Below are positions 45,243-54,770 of a stretch of DNA of 64,000 nucleotides, piece by piece (within the stretch, counting starts at the first letter, position 1; each line of letters begins with the position of its first letter). Both the position numbers and the translations under genes were made by a program. The stretch comes from Klebsiella pneumoniae (GTDB lineage: Bacteria > Pseudomonadota > Gammaproteobacteria > Ga0077536): assembly GCA_945862315.1 (NCBI GenBank), contig CAMAXW010000006.1:1-64000 (forward strand), given 5' to 3'. Under the pieces are notes generated by a model. It was not told where the DNA came from, made no database searches, and saw only the letters and a program-made list of their open reading frames with translations.

Positions 45243-46136
45243 ATGGAAGATTCAACCGTGGGCTTTGTGGGTATCGGGCGTATGGGTGGGCCACTGGCAA
45301 CCCGACTCCTCAACGCCGGGCACCCAGTCGTGGTGTTCGATACCAGCGAGAGCGCCATGGCGGCGCTTGTGCAACGCGGCGCAGTCCGCGCGGCGTCGGC
45401 GGCCGCCGTAGCACAGGCAGCGAGGGTCATTTTTGTCAGCCTACCGGGTCCCGAGATTGTTCACAGCGTGGCACTGGGTCGAGGCGGCCTCATTGAGGGT
45501 TCGGTGGTCCAGCGGGTGGTGGATTTCTCGACCATCGGGCCGCGCACCGCGGGACTCGTTGCGCAGGGGCTGGCGGAGCGCGGCATTGTGTACGTCGACG
45601 CCCCCGTGAGTGGGGGGATTGCGGGCGCAACCCAAGGCACCTTGGCGGTGATGGTCGCCTGCGCGCGGGCGGTCTTCGAGGAACTGGAATCGCTGCTCAA
45701 GCTGTTTGGCAAAGTGTTCCACCTGGGCGAGACCGCCGGACAGGCGCAAACCATGAAGCTCGCCAACAATCTGCTGTCTGCTGCTGCCGTCGCGGTGTCC
45801 TCAGAAGCCTTGGTAATGGGCGTAAAGGCGGGCCTTGATCCAACCCTCATGCTGGCGGTGATTAACGCCGGCAGCGGCCGTAACAGCGCCACCCAAGATA
45901 AATTCCCGCGGGCCATCCTGCCCGGCACGTTCGACTTCGGCTTCGCCACCGGCCTGTCTTATAAAGATGTCCGGCTGTGCATCGATGAGGCGGAGGCCTT
46001 GGGCGTACCGATGGTCGTGGGTGCGGCGGTCCGCCAGATGCTGGCCGTCACCAATGCCGTCTATGGCCCGGATTCCGATTTCACCAGCGTGTGCCGAGTG
46101 GTGGAGAGCTGGGCCGGCGTGACGGTGCGTGGCTAG
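45243..46136 (+). CDS. 3-hydroxyisobutyrate dehydrogenase-family NAD(P) oxidoreductase
   Basis: A 297-residue beta-hydroxyacid dehydrogenase. Rossmann GFVGIGRMGGPLATRLLNAGHPVVVFD, the substrate segment DAPVSGGIAGATQGTLAVMV and the catalytic Lys in MKLANNLLSAAAVA are present. GGGAGG lies upstream of ATG 45243; the longer frame to 45213 is less likely. The substrate may be 3-hydroxyisobutyrate, tartronate semialdehyde or another hydroxyacid. Confidence 0.88.
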   Translation: MEDSTVGFVGIGRMGGPLATRLLNAGHPVVVFDTSESAMAALVQRGAVRAASAAAVAQAARVIFVSLPGPEIVHSVALGRGGLIEGSVVQRVVDFSTIGPRTAGLVAQGLAERGIVYVDAPVSGGIAGATQGTLAVMVACARAVFEELESLLKLFGKVFHLGETAGQAQTMKLANNLLSAAAVAVSSEALVMGVKAGLDPTLMLAVINAGSGRNSATQDKFPRAILPGTFDFGFATGLSYKDVRLCIDEAEALGVPMVVGAAVRQMLAVTNAVYGPDSDFTSVCRVVESWAGVTVRG

Positions 46137-46145
46137 CGCACCCAC

Positions 46146-46520
46146 ATGTCTCGGTCACTGCCGCCGCCTCCGCCCACCGCGCGGCCAGCAACCCGCGAGC
46201 CGCTGGCCGCGAGCGTCACCCGGCTAGAAATCGATGAGGCGATGACGGCGGCCTATCCCGATCGGCAAGGCGGTGAAGTGATCAGTCACCAGGTGGGCGG
46301 GGCCATCCACCGCAGCCGTCTCGACAACGTTATCAACGCCACCACCGCCGCCGCCGCCGTGCGCAGCCGTTTTCGCAGCGCCGTGGAAAAAGCTTTTGGC
46401 GCAGCCCGCGCCGAGACCATCGAGCGTGCCATCAACGAACTTGAGCGCAGCGCTGACGCCGGCGAACTGGCGCGCAGCCTGCGCGCAAACACCGTGGCGT
46501 CAGTCGAGCATCCGCGCTGA
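46146..46520 (+). CDS. Hypothetical protein
   Basis: A 124-residue protein I do not recognise. A Pro-rich N-terminus (SLPPPPPTARPATREP) precedes a predicted helical region with several RxxxAxE-like segments (FRSAVEKAFGAARAETIERAINELE). No membrane segment or signal is clear. No ribosome site precedes ATG 46146. It lies nine bases after the dehydrogenase and before the CMD gene. Confidence 0.5.
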   Translation: MSRSLPPPPPTARPATREPLAASVTRLEIDEAMTAAYPDRQGGEVISHQVGGAIHRSRLDNVINATTAAAAVRSRFRSAVEKAFGAARAETIERAINELERSADAGELARSLRANTVASVEHPR

Positions 46521-46571
46521 ACGGCCGCGCAGCGTGCCTGACAAGGCTATTTTTCAACTGGGAGCAAGACC

Positions 46572-46961
46572 ATGAATGACGAACTTTTTGAACGCGGTTT
46601 GGCGATCCGAAAATCCGTTTTAGGCGCCGAATACGTGGAGCAGTCCATCGCCTCCGCAACGGATTTCAACCTGCCCTTGCAGCGGCTGGTCACCGAGTAT
46701 TGCTGGGGTGCGGTGTGGGGTCGTGAGGAACTGCCGAAAAAAACTCGCAGCATGCTCAATCTCGCCATGTTGGCGGCACTCAATCGGCCCCACGAACTCA
46801 AACTCCATTTGGCCGGGGCACTGCGCAATGGTGTTTCACGCACGGAAATTCGCGAGATTTTCCTGCAGGTCGCCATCTACTGCGGCGTGCCCGCGGCAGT
46901 CGATTCGTTTCGTACCGCCCAAGAAGTCTTTGCGGACTTGGACAAAAATACGACGGAGTAA
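46572..46961 (+). CDS. Carboxymuconolactone decarboxylase-family protein
   Basis: A 129-residue CMD-family protein: LVTEYCWGAVWGREELPKKTRSMLNLAMLAAL, RPHELKLHLAGALRNGVSRTEIREIFLQVAIYCGVPAAVDSF. These are the conserved helices of 4-carboxymuconolactone decarboxylase-like enzymes. A real decarboxylase role in aromatic breakdown is possible but not shown. GGGAGCAAGACC precedes the ATG. The metallohydrolase follows after seven bases. Confidence 0.85.
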   Translation: MNDELFERGLAIRKSVLGAEYVEQSIASATDFNLPLQRLVTEYCWGAVWGREELPKKTRSMLNLAMLAALNRPHELKLHLAGALRNGVSRTEIREIFLQVAIYCGVPAAVDSFRTAQEVFADLDKNTTE

Positions 46962-46968
46962 GCGCGCT

Positions 46969-47766
46969 ATGAGTGCCGACCACTACGCCCTATACGCCAT
47001 TAAATACGCTCAATTGGCGCGCCGCTCGTCCGCCAATTTTTTGGGCGGCGATGCGCACGACACCGACATGCCCTTGTTCTACTACGTGTGGGTGGTACAA
47101 GGCGGCGGTCGCACCGTCGTGGTCGACACGGGTTTCAACGCCGAGGTGGCGCATAAACGAGGCCGCACCATTACCCGCCCCGTGGCGGAGGGATTACTCG
47201 CGCTAGGCATCGACCCGCAAAACGTGGCGCACGTGGTCGTCACTCATCTGCACTACGACCACATCGGTAACCATGCCCTGTTCCCCACAGCGCGGTACTA
47301 CCTGCAAGACCAAGAAATGGACTTTGCCACAGGCCGATGTATGGCGCACGCGGCCCTGAACCACGGCTATGAAGTGGACGACGTGACCGAAATGGTGCGT
47401 CGGGTGTATGAGAATCGCGTGCGGTTTGTGGCTGGCCGGCATGAGCTCATGCCGGGCGTGGAGCTCCATCATATTGGTGGCCACACCAAAGGACTGCAGG
47501 TGGTCCGGGTGGCGACACAGCGCGGCTGGGTGGTGCTCGCCTCTGATGCAAGCCATTTCTACGCCCATATGGAACAGGGTCGTGCGTTCCCCATTTTGTA
47601 CAACCTCGGCGACATGCTCGAGGGCTATCGCACCTTGCAGCGGCTGGCCACTTCACCCGCGCATATCATCCCCGGCCACGACCCGCAGGTGCTGGCACGC
47701 TACCCAGCTGCCTGGCCGGGTGCGGAGGGCTGGATTGTCCGGTTAGACGTGGCGCCCATCGCCTAG
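46969..47766 (+). CDS. Metallo-beta-lactamase-fold hydrolase, lactonase-like
   Basis: A 265-residue MBL-fold protein. The zinc motif THLHYDHIGNH (residues 92-102) is followed by a second His in HHIGGHTKGLQVV and Asp in LASDASHFYAH. This layout matches N-acyl-homoserine lactonase-like hydrolases. GGAG lies ten bases upstream of ATG 46969; a longer frame begins at 46708. The neighbouring CMD gene makes a lactone or ester in a catabolic pathway another candidate substrate. Confidence 0.85.
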   Translation: MSADHYALYAIKYAQLARRSSANFLGGDAHDTDMPLFYYVWVVQGGGRTVVVDTGFNAEVAHKRGRTITRPVAEGLLALGIDPQNVAHVVVTHLHYDHIGNHALFPTARYYLQDQEMDFATGRCMAHAALNHGYEVDDVTEMVRRVYENRVRFVAGRHELMPGVELHHIGGHTKGLQVVRVATQRGWVVLASDASHFYAHMEQGRAFPILYNLGDMLEGYRTLQRLATSPAHIIPGHDPQVLARYPAAWPGAEGWIVRLDVAPIA

Positions 47767-47857
47767 CGTTGCGCCGCACGGCCGTTGCCCGCTGCCCCTG
47801 ATTTGCCAGCAACGGTCTTAAGCTTGACCGCCCCCCGCGCCCATGGCCGGTCTGTGC

Positions 47858-47886
47858 TTGCGCGCGTTGGCTTGAGGCGATATACG
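47858..47886 (+). promoter_or_regulatory. Candidate sigma70 promoter for ridA-recG-ubiA
   Basis: TTGCGC (47858-47863) and TATACG (47881-47886) are separated by 17 bases, 29 bases upstream of ridA. The match is moderate. Confidence 0.4.
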
Positions 47887-47915
47887 CTGTGGACAGATTT
47901 TTCTCGGAGATTTAA

Positions 47916-48308
47916 ATGACTAGGATCGCGATTTCGACAGACGCCGCACCACAGGCCATTGGGGCCTATTCGCAAGCGGTCCGCGCCGGCAATACTATTT
48001 ATCTCTCCGGTCAAATCCCACTGGAACCCGGCACGGGTGAACTGGTGGACGGTGATATTCGCACGGAGATTGCGCAGGTGTTTGCCAACTTATCCGCGGT
48101 TGCCAACGCGGCCGGCACCACCCTTGATGCGGCAGTCAAGCTCACCGTGTACCTGACGGACTTAAGTGATTTTGCCCAGGTCAACGACGCCATGAGCCGG
48201 ATTTTCAGCGCGCCCTATCCCGCCCGCGCCACGGTGCAAGTGGCGGCCTTGCCCAAGGGCGCACGGGTGGAAATAGACGCGATGCTCGTGTTGCCGGATC
48301 CGGCCTAA
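47916..48308 (+). CDS. ridA: RidA, reactive enamine/imine deaminase
   Basis: A 130-residue RidA/YjgF protein. AIGAYSQAVRAGNTIYLSGQIPLEPGTGELV, the C-terminal YPARATVQVAALPKGARVEIDA and the conserved Arg are present. It hydrolyses reactive 2-aminoacrylate-type enamines from PLP enzymes. GGAG precedes the ATG. Position near spoT and recG is common in Gammaproteobacteria. Confidence 0.93.
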   Translation: MTRIAISTDAAPQAIGAYSQAVRAGNTIYLSGQIPLEPGTGELVDGDIRTEIAQVFANLSAVANAAGTTLDAAVKLTVYLTDLSDFAQVNDAMSRIFSAPYPARATVQVAALPKGARVEIDAMLVLPDPA

Positions 48309-48322
48309 GCGGCACCTCCACG

Positions 48323-50428
48323 ATGGCCGCGGCGCCACCGACGAGTTTGGAAGACCCTGTACTGCGGCTGACCGGCGTGGGTCCCAGCGTTGCTGAAGCG
48401 TTAGGGCGATTGGGGATCCGCACCATTCGCGAGTTGGTATTTCATTTACCCTCACGCTATCAGGACCGGACCCGAGTGATCCCCATCGGCGATGCCCGCC
48501 CGCTCACCGAATTGGTCGTAGAAGGCAACATCGAAACCAATCAGGTGCACTTTGGCAAACGTCGCTCCTTGGTGTGTCGGGTAGCCGACGACACCGGGAC
48601 GCTCACCTTGCGATTCTTCTTTTTCAACCGCGCCCAAGAACTGCGACTTGCCGTCGGGCGGCGCGTGCGCTGCTTTGGAGAAATCCGGCGTGGGCCCCAG
48701 TGGTTGGAGATGGTGCATCCGGAAGTCCAGGTCATCGACGACGCAGCACCCCTGCCGAGCGACACCGCGCTAACGCCCATTTACCCCACCACCGAAGGGC
48801 TGCATCAGGCACGCCTGCGTAAACTCACCGATCAGGCGCTGGAAGTGTTAGCACGCACAGCCACCGACGCCGACGAAATAGACCGTTTTATCGCCCGGTA
48901 TTTCCCCGCTAAACAATCGCTACCCGGGTTGGTCGAGGCCTTGCGCTACGTTCATCGACCCCCGCCCGCCGCCCCCGTTGCCGCACTGTGGGAAGGCCAT
49001 CATCCAGCCCAGCAGCGCTTAGCGATTGAAGAACTGCTCACGCATCAATTGACTTTGCGGCGCCTGCGCCAGCATTCGCACCGTTACTGCGCACCCAGTC
49101 TGCCGCCCGATACCGCTTTACGTAGGCAGCTGCTGGCAAGCTTGGGCTTCACACTGACCGGTGCCCAGCAACGGGTGGTGCGAGAAATCGATGAAGACCT
49201 CGTGCGTGACCGGCCCATGCTCCGCCTGCTGCAAGGCGATGTGGGGGCGGGCAAAACCGCCGTGGCGGCGCTGGCGGCTACCAATGCGCTGGCGGCCAAT
49301 CGGCAGGTGGCGCTCATGGCGCCCACCGAACTGCTGGCAGAACAGCACAATCGCACCCTAGGCCGCTGGTTTAAGGCCCTGTCGATCGAGGTGGTGCTGG
49401 TGACGGGCAAGCAAACCGGCCTCGTCCGTCGCCAAGCGCGTGCGGCCTTGACCGAGCCCGGGCCGCGGCTTTTCGTGGGCACCCACGCGCTGTTTCAAGC
49501 CGACGTCCACTATGCTGATCTGGGGCTGGTGATCGTGGACGAACAACATCGCTTTGGCGTGGATCAACGCTTGGCGCTGTTAGAAAAAGGCGCCCGCGAG
49601 GCCACGCGCCCGCATCAACTGATCATGACGGCCACCCCGATTCCCCGCACGCTGGCCATGACCGCTTATGCCGATTTGGATATTTCCGTGCTGGACGAAC
49701 TACCACCGCTGCGCCAACCGGTGCGCACCAGCGTGTTGCCGGCCACCCGCCGGGAAGACATCGTGACGCGGGTCGCGCAGTTGTGTCGGGACGGACATCA
49801 AGCCTATTGGGTGTGTCCGCTCATTGAAGAGTCCGAGCATCTAGATTCTCAAGCCGCCACCGACACCGCCGAAGCGCTGAGCGGCGCGCTCGCCCCGCTG
49901 CGCGTGGGGCTGATCCATGGGCGCCTAGCAGAAAAAGAGAAGCAGGCAATCATGCTGGCCTTCGTAGCTGGTGACATCGACCTGCTCGTGGCCACCACGG
50001 TCATCGAGGTCGGTGTAGATGTCCCTAACGCCAGCCTGATGGTCATTGAAAACGCCGAGCGTCTGGGCTTGTCGCAACTGCATCAGCTGCGCGGGCGCGT
50101 AGGACGTGGGCTAGCGCGCGCCGACTGTGTGCTGCTGTATCAAGCGCCGCTGTCGGAAACCGCGCGGCATCGACTCCAAGTACTGCGCGAAACCAACGAT
50201 GGTTTTGTGATTGCGGAACGCGATTTAGAACTGCGCGGTCCCGGCGAAGTCCTGGGCACCCGGCAAACAGGCCTCGCAGAATTTCGGATCGCCGATTTAA
50301 GTCGCGACCGCGCGCTGCTGCCGCTGGTCCAACGCATGGCCGATGAGCTCTTGGCGCAGGCGCCGGCGCTGGTCGAACGTCTCATTGAACGCTGGGTGGT
50401 GGCGCGAATTGATTATGCAAAAGTCTGA
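48323..50428 (+). CDS. recG: ATP-dependent DNA helicase RecG
   Basis: A 701-residue RecG. The wedge domain begins [35 protein letters not shown]. Helicase motifs are [13 protein letters not shown] (Walker A), VDEQHRFGV (DExH), [15 protein letters not shown] and [14 protein letters not shown]. RecG regresses stalled forks. The end overlaps ubiA by 14 bases. Confidence 0.95.
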   Translation: MAAAPPTSLEDPVLRLTGVGPSVAEALGRLGIRTIRELVFHLPSRYQDRTRVIPIGDARPLTELVVEGNIETNQVHFGKRRSLVCRVADDTGTLTLRFFFFNRAQELRLAVGRRVRCFGEIRRGPQWLEMVHPEVQVIDDAAPLPSDTALTPIYPTTEGLHQARLRKLTDQALEVLARTATDADEIDRFIARYFPAKQSLPGLVEALRYVHRPPPAAPVAALWEGHHPAQQRLAIEELLTHQLTLRRLRQHSHRYCAPSLPPDTALRRQLLASLGFTLTGAQQRVVREIDEDLVRDRPMLRLLQGDVGAGKTAVAALAATNALAANRQVALMAPTELLAEQHNRTLGRWFKALSIEVVLVTGKQTGLVRRQARAALTEPGPRLFVGTHALFQADVHYADLGLVIVDEQHRFGVDQRLALLEKGAREATRPHQLIMTATPIPRTLAMTAYADLDISVLDELPPLRQPVRTSVLPATRREDIVTRVAQLCRDGHQAYWVCPLIEESEHLDSQAATDTAEALSGALAPLRVGLIHGRLAEKEKQAIMLAFVAGDIDLLVATTVIEVGVDVPNASLMVIENAERLGLSQLHQLRGRVGRGLARADCVLLYQAPLSETARHRLQVLRETNDGFVIAERDLELRGPGEVLGTRQTGLAEFRIADLSRDRALLPLVQRMADELLAQAPALVERLIERWVVARIDYAKV

Positions 50429-51293
50429 GGCAACCCGCCGTCCCGCTTGGAGCGCTTATTGGCGCCTGATGCGCTTGCATCGCCCCATTGGCATCCTGCT
50501 GCTGCTCTGGCCGGCCCTGTGGGCATTGTGGATTGCCGCAGATGGCCTGCCCAATCTGTTTGTGCTGGCGGTGTTTGTGTGCGGCACCGTGCTGATGCGT
50601 TCGGCTGGGTGCGTGATCAACGACTACGCCGATCGTCATTTCGATGGTCGGGTGCAACGCACTCGCGACCGGCCGCTCGCGACGGGGGAAATTTCGCCAG
50701 CCGCCGCGCTACGCGTGTTTGGCGTGCTATTGATCTTGGCCGGCGGGCTCGTTCTGACGCTTAACTGGCTCACGGTCGCGCTGGCGCTGGTCGCCGTGCC
50801 GCTGGCGGTTATTTATCCTTTTATGAAGCGCTATACCCATCTGCCCCAAGTGTGGTTGGGGGCCGCGTTCGCGTGGGCCGTGCCCATGGCGTTTGCCGCC
50901 CAGTGCGGCCACGTACCGCCGCTGGCGTGGCTGATGCTCGGCGCAGTCGTGCTCTGGGTGCTGGTCTACGACACCCAATATGCGATGGTCGATCGGGAAG
51001 ACGACCGCAAAATCGGTATTAAATCCACGGCCATTCTGTTTGCTGACTACGATCGCCTCGCCATTGGCATACTCCAGCTACTGCTCCTAATCACCCTCAT
51101 ACTCATCGGCCAACAGGCGCATTTAGGTGGCGCTTTTTGGCTCGCGCTGCTGCTGGCAACCGGCCTTGGGATTTATCAACAATGGCTGATCCGTACCCGC
51201 GATCCGGCTGCCTGCTTTAAGGCTTTCATGAATAACAACTGGCTGGGCGCCACGCTGTTCTTGGGCATTGCCGCGCACTACGCGCAGCGTTAA
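50415..51293 (+). CDS. ubiA: 4-hydroxybenzoate octaprenyltransferase
   Basis: A 292-residue membrane prenyltransferase. The two Asp-rich motifs are [23 protein letters not shown] (residues about 69-91) and [13 protein letters not shown] (about 195-207). It has about eight or nine membrane segments. It attaches the isoprenoid tail to 4-hydroxybenzoate in ubiquinone synthesis. ATG 50415 lies within the recG end. Its TAA stop shares TTAA with the convergent Sel1 gene's stop. Confidence 0.93.
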   Translation: MQKSEATRRPAWSAYWRLMRLHRPIGILLLLWPALWALWIAADGLPNLFVLAVFVCGTVLMRSAGCVINDYADRHFDGRVQRTRDRPLATGEISPAAALRVFGVLLILAGGLVLTLNWLTVALALVAVPLAVIYPFMKRYTHLPQVWLGAAFAWAVPMAFAAQCGHVPPLAWLMLGAVVLWVLVYDTQYAMVDREDDRKIGIKSTAILFADYDRLAIGILQLLLLITLILIGQQAHLGGAFWLALLLATGLGIYQQWLIRTRDPAACFKAFMNNNWLGATLFLGIAAHYAQR

Positions 51294-52411
51294 GGCGTGG
51301 GTGTGCTGGGCTCATCGCGGGTTAGGTTGGCACTGGGGAGGCTGCGCGCGCGGTTGAGATAACCCCGCCCGCGCGCCTGTGCCAAGGAGACTTCAGAAGC
51401 CTCCAGACCGCGCCCCATCAGCGCCAGATTCACCGTCCCCAGCGGATGGCCCAAACGCTCGCCGGCGTAAGTTCGCGCATACGCATCGATCGAATCTCGC
51501 GCCACCCCGCCGCCGCCGGTGGCGTAGAGATAGCCCAAGTTGATCTGGGCGTCGGCGCTGCCATTATTAGCTGCCAGCTTGTACCAAACGACTGCGCTAG
51601 CCGGATTGCGCGGCCAGCCCTCACCAAAATCAAACAACATACCCAGCGACAACTGCGCAGGCACAAAGCCCGCCGACGCCGCTTTCTCATAGAGCTGGGC
51701 GGCGCGCGCCAAATCCCGTGGTTGACCTTGGCCCAATCGCACTAAGCGCGCGAGATTGTAAGTCGCCTGCACCTGACCCTGCTGAGAGGCTGGCACGTAC
51801 CAGTTCACCGCCGCAGCGTAAGAGCGGTCGGTGCCCTGCCCGGTCTCGGCTAACAGGCCCATGCCAAACATGGCATTGAGATGCCCACGCGCCGCGGCGC
51901 GCTGCATCCAGCGGTAACTCAGAGTTTGATCACGCGGCACCGCACCGCCTCGCAGATACATTAAGGCAAGGCGATATTGGGCCTCCACATCGCCGCCTTC
52001 CGCAAATTGAATGATCCGCGCCACCGCATCAGAGTTGCCTTGGGCCGCGGCCTGTTCAAACCAGCGGCGCGCGCGCGCATCGTTGCGCGGGACGCCACGT
52101 CCGGTGAGGTGCATCACACCCAAATTATACTGAGCCTTGGCGTAGCCCTGATTGGCACTTTTTTCATACCAACCCGCCGCCGTCACATCGTTTTGGGGCA
52201 CTCCATCGCCGTTGTCGTAGAGCAAGCCCAAGGCAAACTGGGCTGGGGCCTCGCCCGCTTGCGCCAGGCGTTGAAACACTTGGCGGGCGGCGGCATAGTC
52301 TTGGGCTCGATAGGCCGCAACACCACTCGCAAAGTCATCCGCGCGCGCGACCGTGAGGCCGGCTGTCAGCAACAGCAGCCCCGCTATCCGCCATAGATAA
52401 AACTTCGTCAT
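51290..52411 (-). CDS. Exported Sel1-repeat protein
   Basis: A 373-residue protein with an N-terminal signal ([24 protein letters not shown]) and about seven Sel1-like repeats (such as [33 protein letters not shown]). Such repeats form alpha solenoids that bind partners. The partner is unknown. Convergent with ubiA. Confidence 0.88.
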   Translation of the reverse strand: MTKFYLWRIAGLLLLTAGLTVARADDFASGVAAYRAQDYAAARQVFQRLAQAGEAPAQFALGLLYDNGDGVPQNDVTAAGWYEKSANQGYAKAQYNLGVMHLTGRGVPRNDARARRWFEQAAAQGNSDAVARIIQFAEGGDVEAQYRLALMYLRGGAVPRDQTLSYRWMQRAAARGHLNAMFGMGLLAETGQGTDRSYAAAVNWYVPASQQGQVQATYNLARLVRLGQGQPRDLARAAQLYEKAASAGFVPAQLSLGMLFDFGEGWPRNPASAVVWYKLAANNGSADAQINLGYLYATGGGGVARDSIDAYARTYAGERLGHPLGTVNLALMGRGLEASEVSLAQARGRGYLNRARSLPSANLTRDEPSTPTP

Positions 52412-52492
52412 GGTGGGGTTAGCGGCGGTCTGCTCAATAATTGCACCCGCCCGCCGCTAGGGCTTTACCGAAATCATTGCTGGAGCGCTTGG

Positions 52493-52903
52493 ATGCATGA
52501 CCTAGTCAGCGATTGGATGACCCCTAACGTGATTTCCGTCTCCGCCAGCACCAGCCTCGAAGAGGCGGCCAACCTGATGCGAACGCGCAACATCCGCCGC
52601 CTAGCGGTGATTGATGCCGAGATCCTCGTGGGCATTCTGAGCCTCGGCGACGTACGCGCCGCCATGGCCACCGCCTCCGCCGATACGGCAGAATTCAACC
52701 ACACCCCGCGCGTCGGGGCGATCATGACCCCCGACCCCATCACGATTCCGCTCACCGCCTCGGTTGCCCTCGCGGCCCAAACGATGTTGCAACTCAAAGT
52801 GAGCGGACTGCCGGTGGTGGACATGGACGGCCGGCTTTGTGGGCTGCTGTCGGAATCAGATTTGTTTCGATACATCGTTGAAATCAGCAAAACCACGACC
52901 TGA
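52493..52903 (+). CDS. CBS-domain protein
   Basis: A 136-residue protein made of a CBS pair: VSDWMTPNVISVSASTSLEEAANLMRTRNIRRLAVID and IMTPDPITIPLTASVALAAQTMLQLKVSGLPVVD. The pair may bind an adenine nucleotide. It has no effector domain, so it probably acts through a partner. It overlaps the downstream VanZ gene. Confidence 0.88.
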   Translation: MHDLVSDWMTPNVISVSASTSLEEAANLMRTRNIRRLAVIDAEILVGILSLGDVRAAMATASADTAEFNHTPRVGAIMTPDPITIPLTASVALAAQTMLQLKVSGLPVVDMDGRLCGLLSESDLFRYIVEISKTTT

Positions 52904-53279
52904 ACAACGCTCGGCTGCACGCCTCAAACTGTGGCTGGCCTTAGGCTGGTTGCAGACGCTGGGTGTGACTATTTTGAGCCTCCTGCCCCTGCGCGAGCTG
53001 CCGGGGCCAGCGTTTTCACACCTCGACAAGCTCTACCATGTCACCGCCTACGGCGTGCTGATGGCTTGGTTTGCGTGGGGCACCCCCGTGGCGCGACGCA
53101 AGCAGTTGGCCGGTTGGCTGCTGGTGCTCGGCATTGCCATTGAACTTGCGCAAGGCTACGTGCCCTATCGTGCAAGCTCCGTAGCCGATGCGTTAGCCGA
53201 TGCGCTGGGAATCGCCCTCGGTGCTTGGCTGGTGCGTCGCCCTTACGCTGGCTTCGCAGCGGTGGCCGGCTCAAAATAG
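52878..53279 (+). CDS. VanZ-family membrane protein
   Basis: A protein of about 133 residues with four membrane segments. SLLPLRELPGPAFSHLDKLYHVTAYGVLMAWF and GIAIELAQGYVPYRASSVADALADALGIALG are typical VanZ-family motifs. The function is unknown outside glycopeptide-resistance homologues. The start is unclear: TTG 52878 is used, inside the CBS gene; no ribosome site is evident. Confidence 0.75.
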   Translation: MKSAKPRPEQRSAARLKLWLALGWLQTLGVTILSLLPLRELPGPAFSHLDKLYHVTAYGVLMAWFAWGTPVARRKQLAGWLLVLGIAIELAQGYVPYRASSVADALADALGIALGAWLVRRPYAGFAAVAGSK

Positions 53280-53360
53280 ACACCCTGCAACGCGCAGCGT
53301 TGCCTATCCACCGCAAAACTAGTTCGGGCCATCCACCAGGCCACGAGGAGCCTATCGCGC

Positions 53361-54572
53361 ATGTCATTGTCGTCCACCACCCGCCGCCCCTTAGATGGCC
53401 TGCGAGTTATTGAGGTAGGTCAGTTACTGGCTGGCCCCTTCGCTGCCACAATTCTCGGCTATTTTGGCGCTGAGATTATCAAGGTAGAACCCCCTGAAGG
53501 GGGCGATCCCATCCGCCGCTGGCGGGCGCTCAAAAACGGCAAGGCGCTGTGGTGGGCGAGCCTCGCCCGCAATAAAAAATGCGTGACCCTAGACCTGCGC
53601 AAAGCGGAAGGCCGCGAGCTGCTGCATCGTCTGCTCGACAAATCCGACATTCTGGTCGAAAACTTTCGCCCCGGGACGATGGAAAAATGGGGCTTGGGTC
53701 CCGCAGATATCAAAAAGAGCAACCCGGCGCTCATCTACGCGCGGATTTCCGGCTATGGCCAGACCGGCCCCTACGCGCCGCGCCCGGGTTTTGCCTCGGT
53801 GTGCGAAGGTTTCGGCGGCTTTCGTTACCTCAACGGCTTCCCCGGCGAACCCTCGGTGCGACCCAATCTCTCTATCGGTGACTCGCTGGCCGGCATCCAT
53901 GCGGCGCTGGGTATCCTGCTGGCCTATATCGGACGGCTGCGCGATGGGACCGGCGAGGGTCAGGTGGTGGATGTGGCTATTTTTGAGGCCATCTACAACC
54001 TGATGGAATCCGTGGTGCCCGAATACGATGGTCTAGGGCTGGTTCGCGAAGCCTCAGGCTCCACGCTGACCGGCATCGTACCGTCGAATATCTACCCCAC
54101 GATGGAGGGTAAAACCATCATCATCGGGGCTAACACCAACCCGATGTTCACCCGGCTCTGCGAACTCATGGGCCGGCCCGACATGGCGCAAGACCCGCGC
54201 TACCGCGACAACATCAATCGAGTGGAACATCAAACCCATATCGACGGCGTGATTGGCGCGTGGACGGGTTCCATGCCGCAAGCCGAGGTCTTAGCCAAAC
54301 TAGAAACCGCTGGGGTTGCGGCCGGTCCCATCTATAGCGTTGCCGACATGTTTAATGATCCCCAGTACCACGCCCGTGGTCTTTTCGAGACCGTCACCAT
54401 CGACGGTGAACCGTTGAAAATCCCCGCCATCATTCCTCAGTTGGGGACCACCCCTGGGCGCACCGACTGGCCGGGCGCGGATCTCGGCGAGCACAACGCG
54501 CAGGTGCTCGGAGAACTGCTAGGGCTATCCAGCAGCGAACTCGCCGGTATGAAAACCCGCGGCGTGGTGTGA
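53361..54572 (+). CDS. CaiB/BaiF-type CoA transferase
   Basis: A 403-residue family III CoA transferase: LDGLRVIEVGQLLAGPFAATILGYFGAEIIKVEPP, the NFRPGTMEKWGLG segment and the catalytic Asp174 in LSIGDSLAG. The family moves CoA between organic acids by an interlaced dimer. The substrate is unknown. It is upstream of an amidohydrolase, another catabolic-type gene. Confidence 0.9.
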   Translation: MSLSSTTRRPLDGLRVIEVGQLLAGPFAATILGYFGAEIIKVEPPEGGDPIRRWRALKNGKALWWASLARNKKCVTLDLRKAEGRELLHRLLDKSDILVENFRPGTMEKWGLGPADIKKSNPALIYARISGYGQTGPYAPRPGFASVCEGFGGFRYLNGFPGEPSVRPNLSIGDSLAGIHAALGILLAYIGRLRDGTGEGQVVDVAIFEAIYNLMESVVPEYDGLGLVREASGSTLTGIVPSNIYPTMEGKTIIIGANTNPMFTRLCELMGRPDMAQDPRYRDNINRVEHQTHIDGVIGAWTGSMPQAEVLAKLETAGVAAGPIYSVADMFNDPQYHARGLFETVTIDGEPLKIPAIIPQLGTTPGRTDWPGADLGEHNAQVLGELLGLSSSELAGMKTRGVV

Positions 54573-54770
54573 TGCCCGGCGCGGATGGCGCGTCCCGCCG
54601 CATATCGGCGTGGGCGCGTCCGCCTCGAAGACCTATGATGAGCGCTCGTCGCGCGCGGCTTTAAGCCTAGCCCTCGGGGGGCTACGTGTAGCGCTGAGCC
54701 GTGATACGCCAAGGCTGGCGCATCTATCCGTGTCTCTCGTGTGGTAGGGCTCACTTATAGGAGGTGCTTA

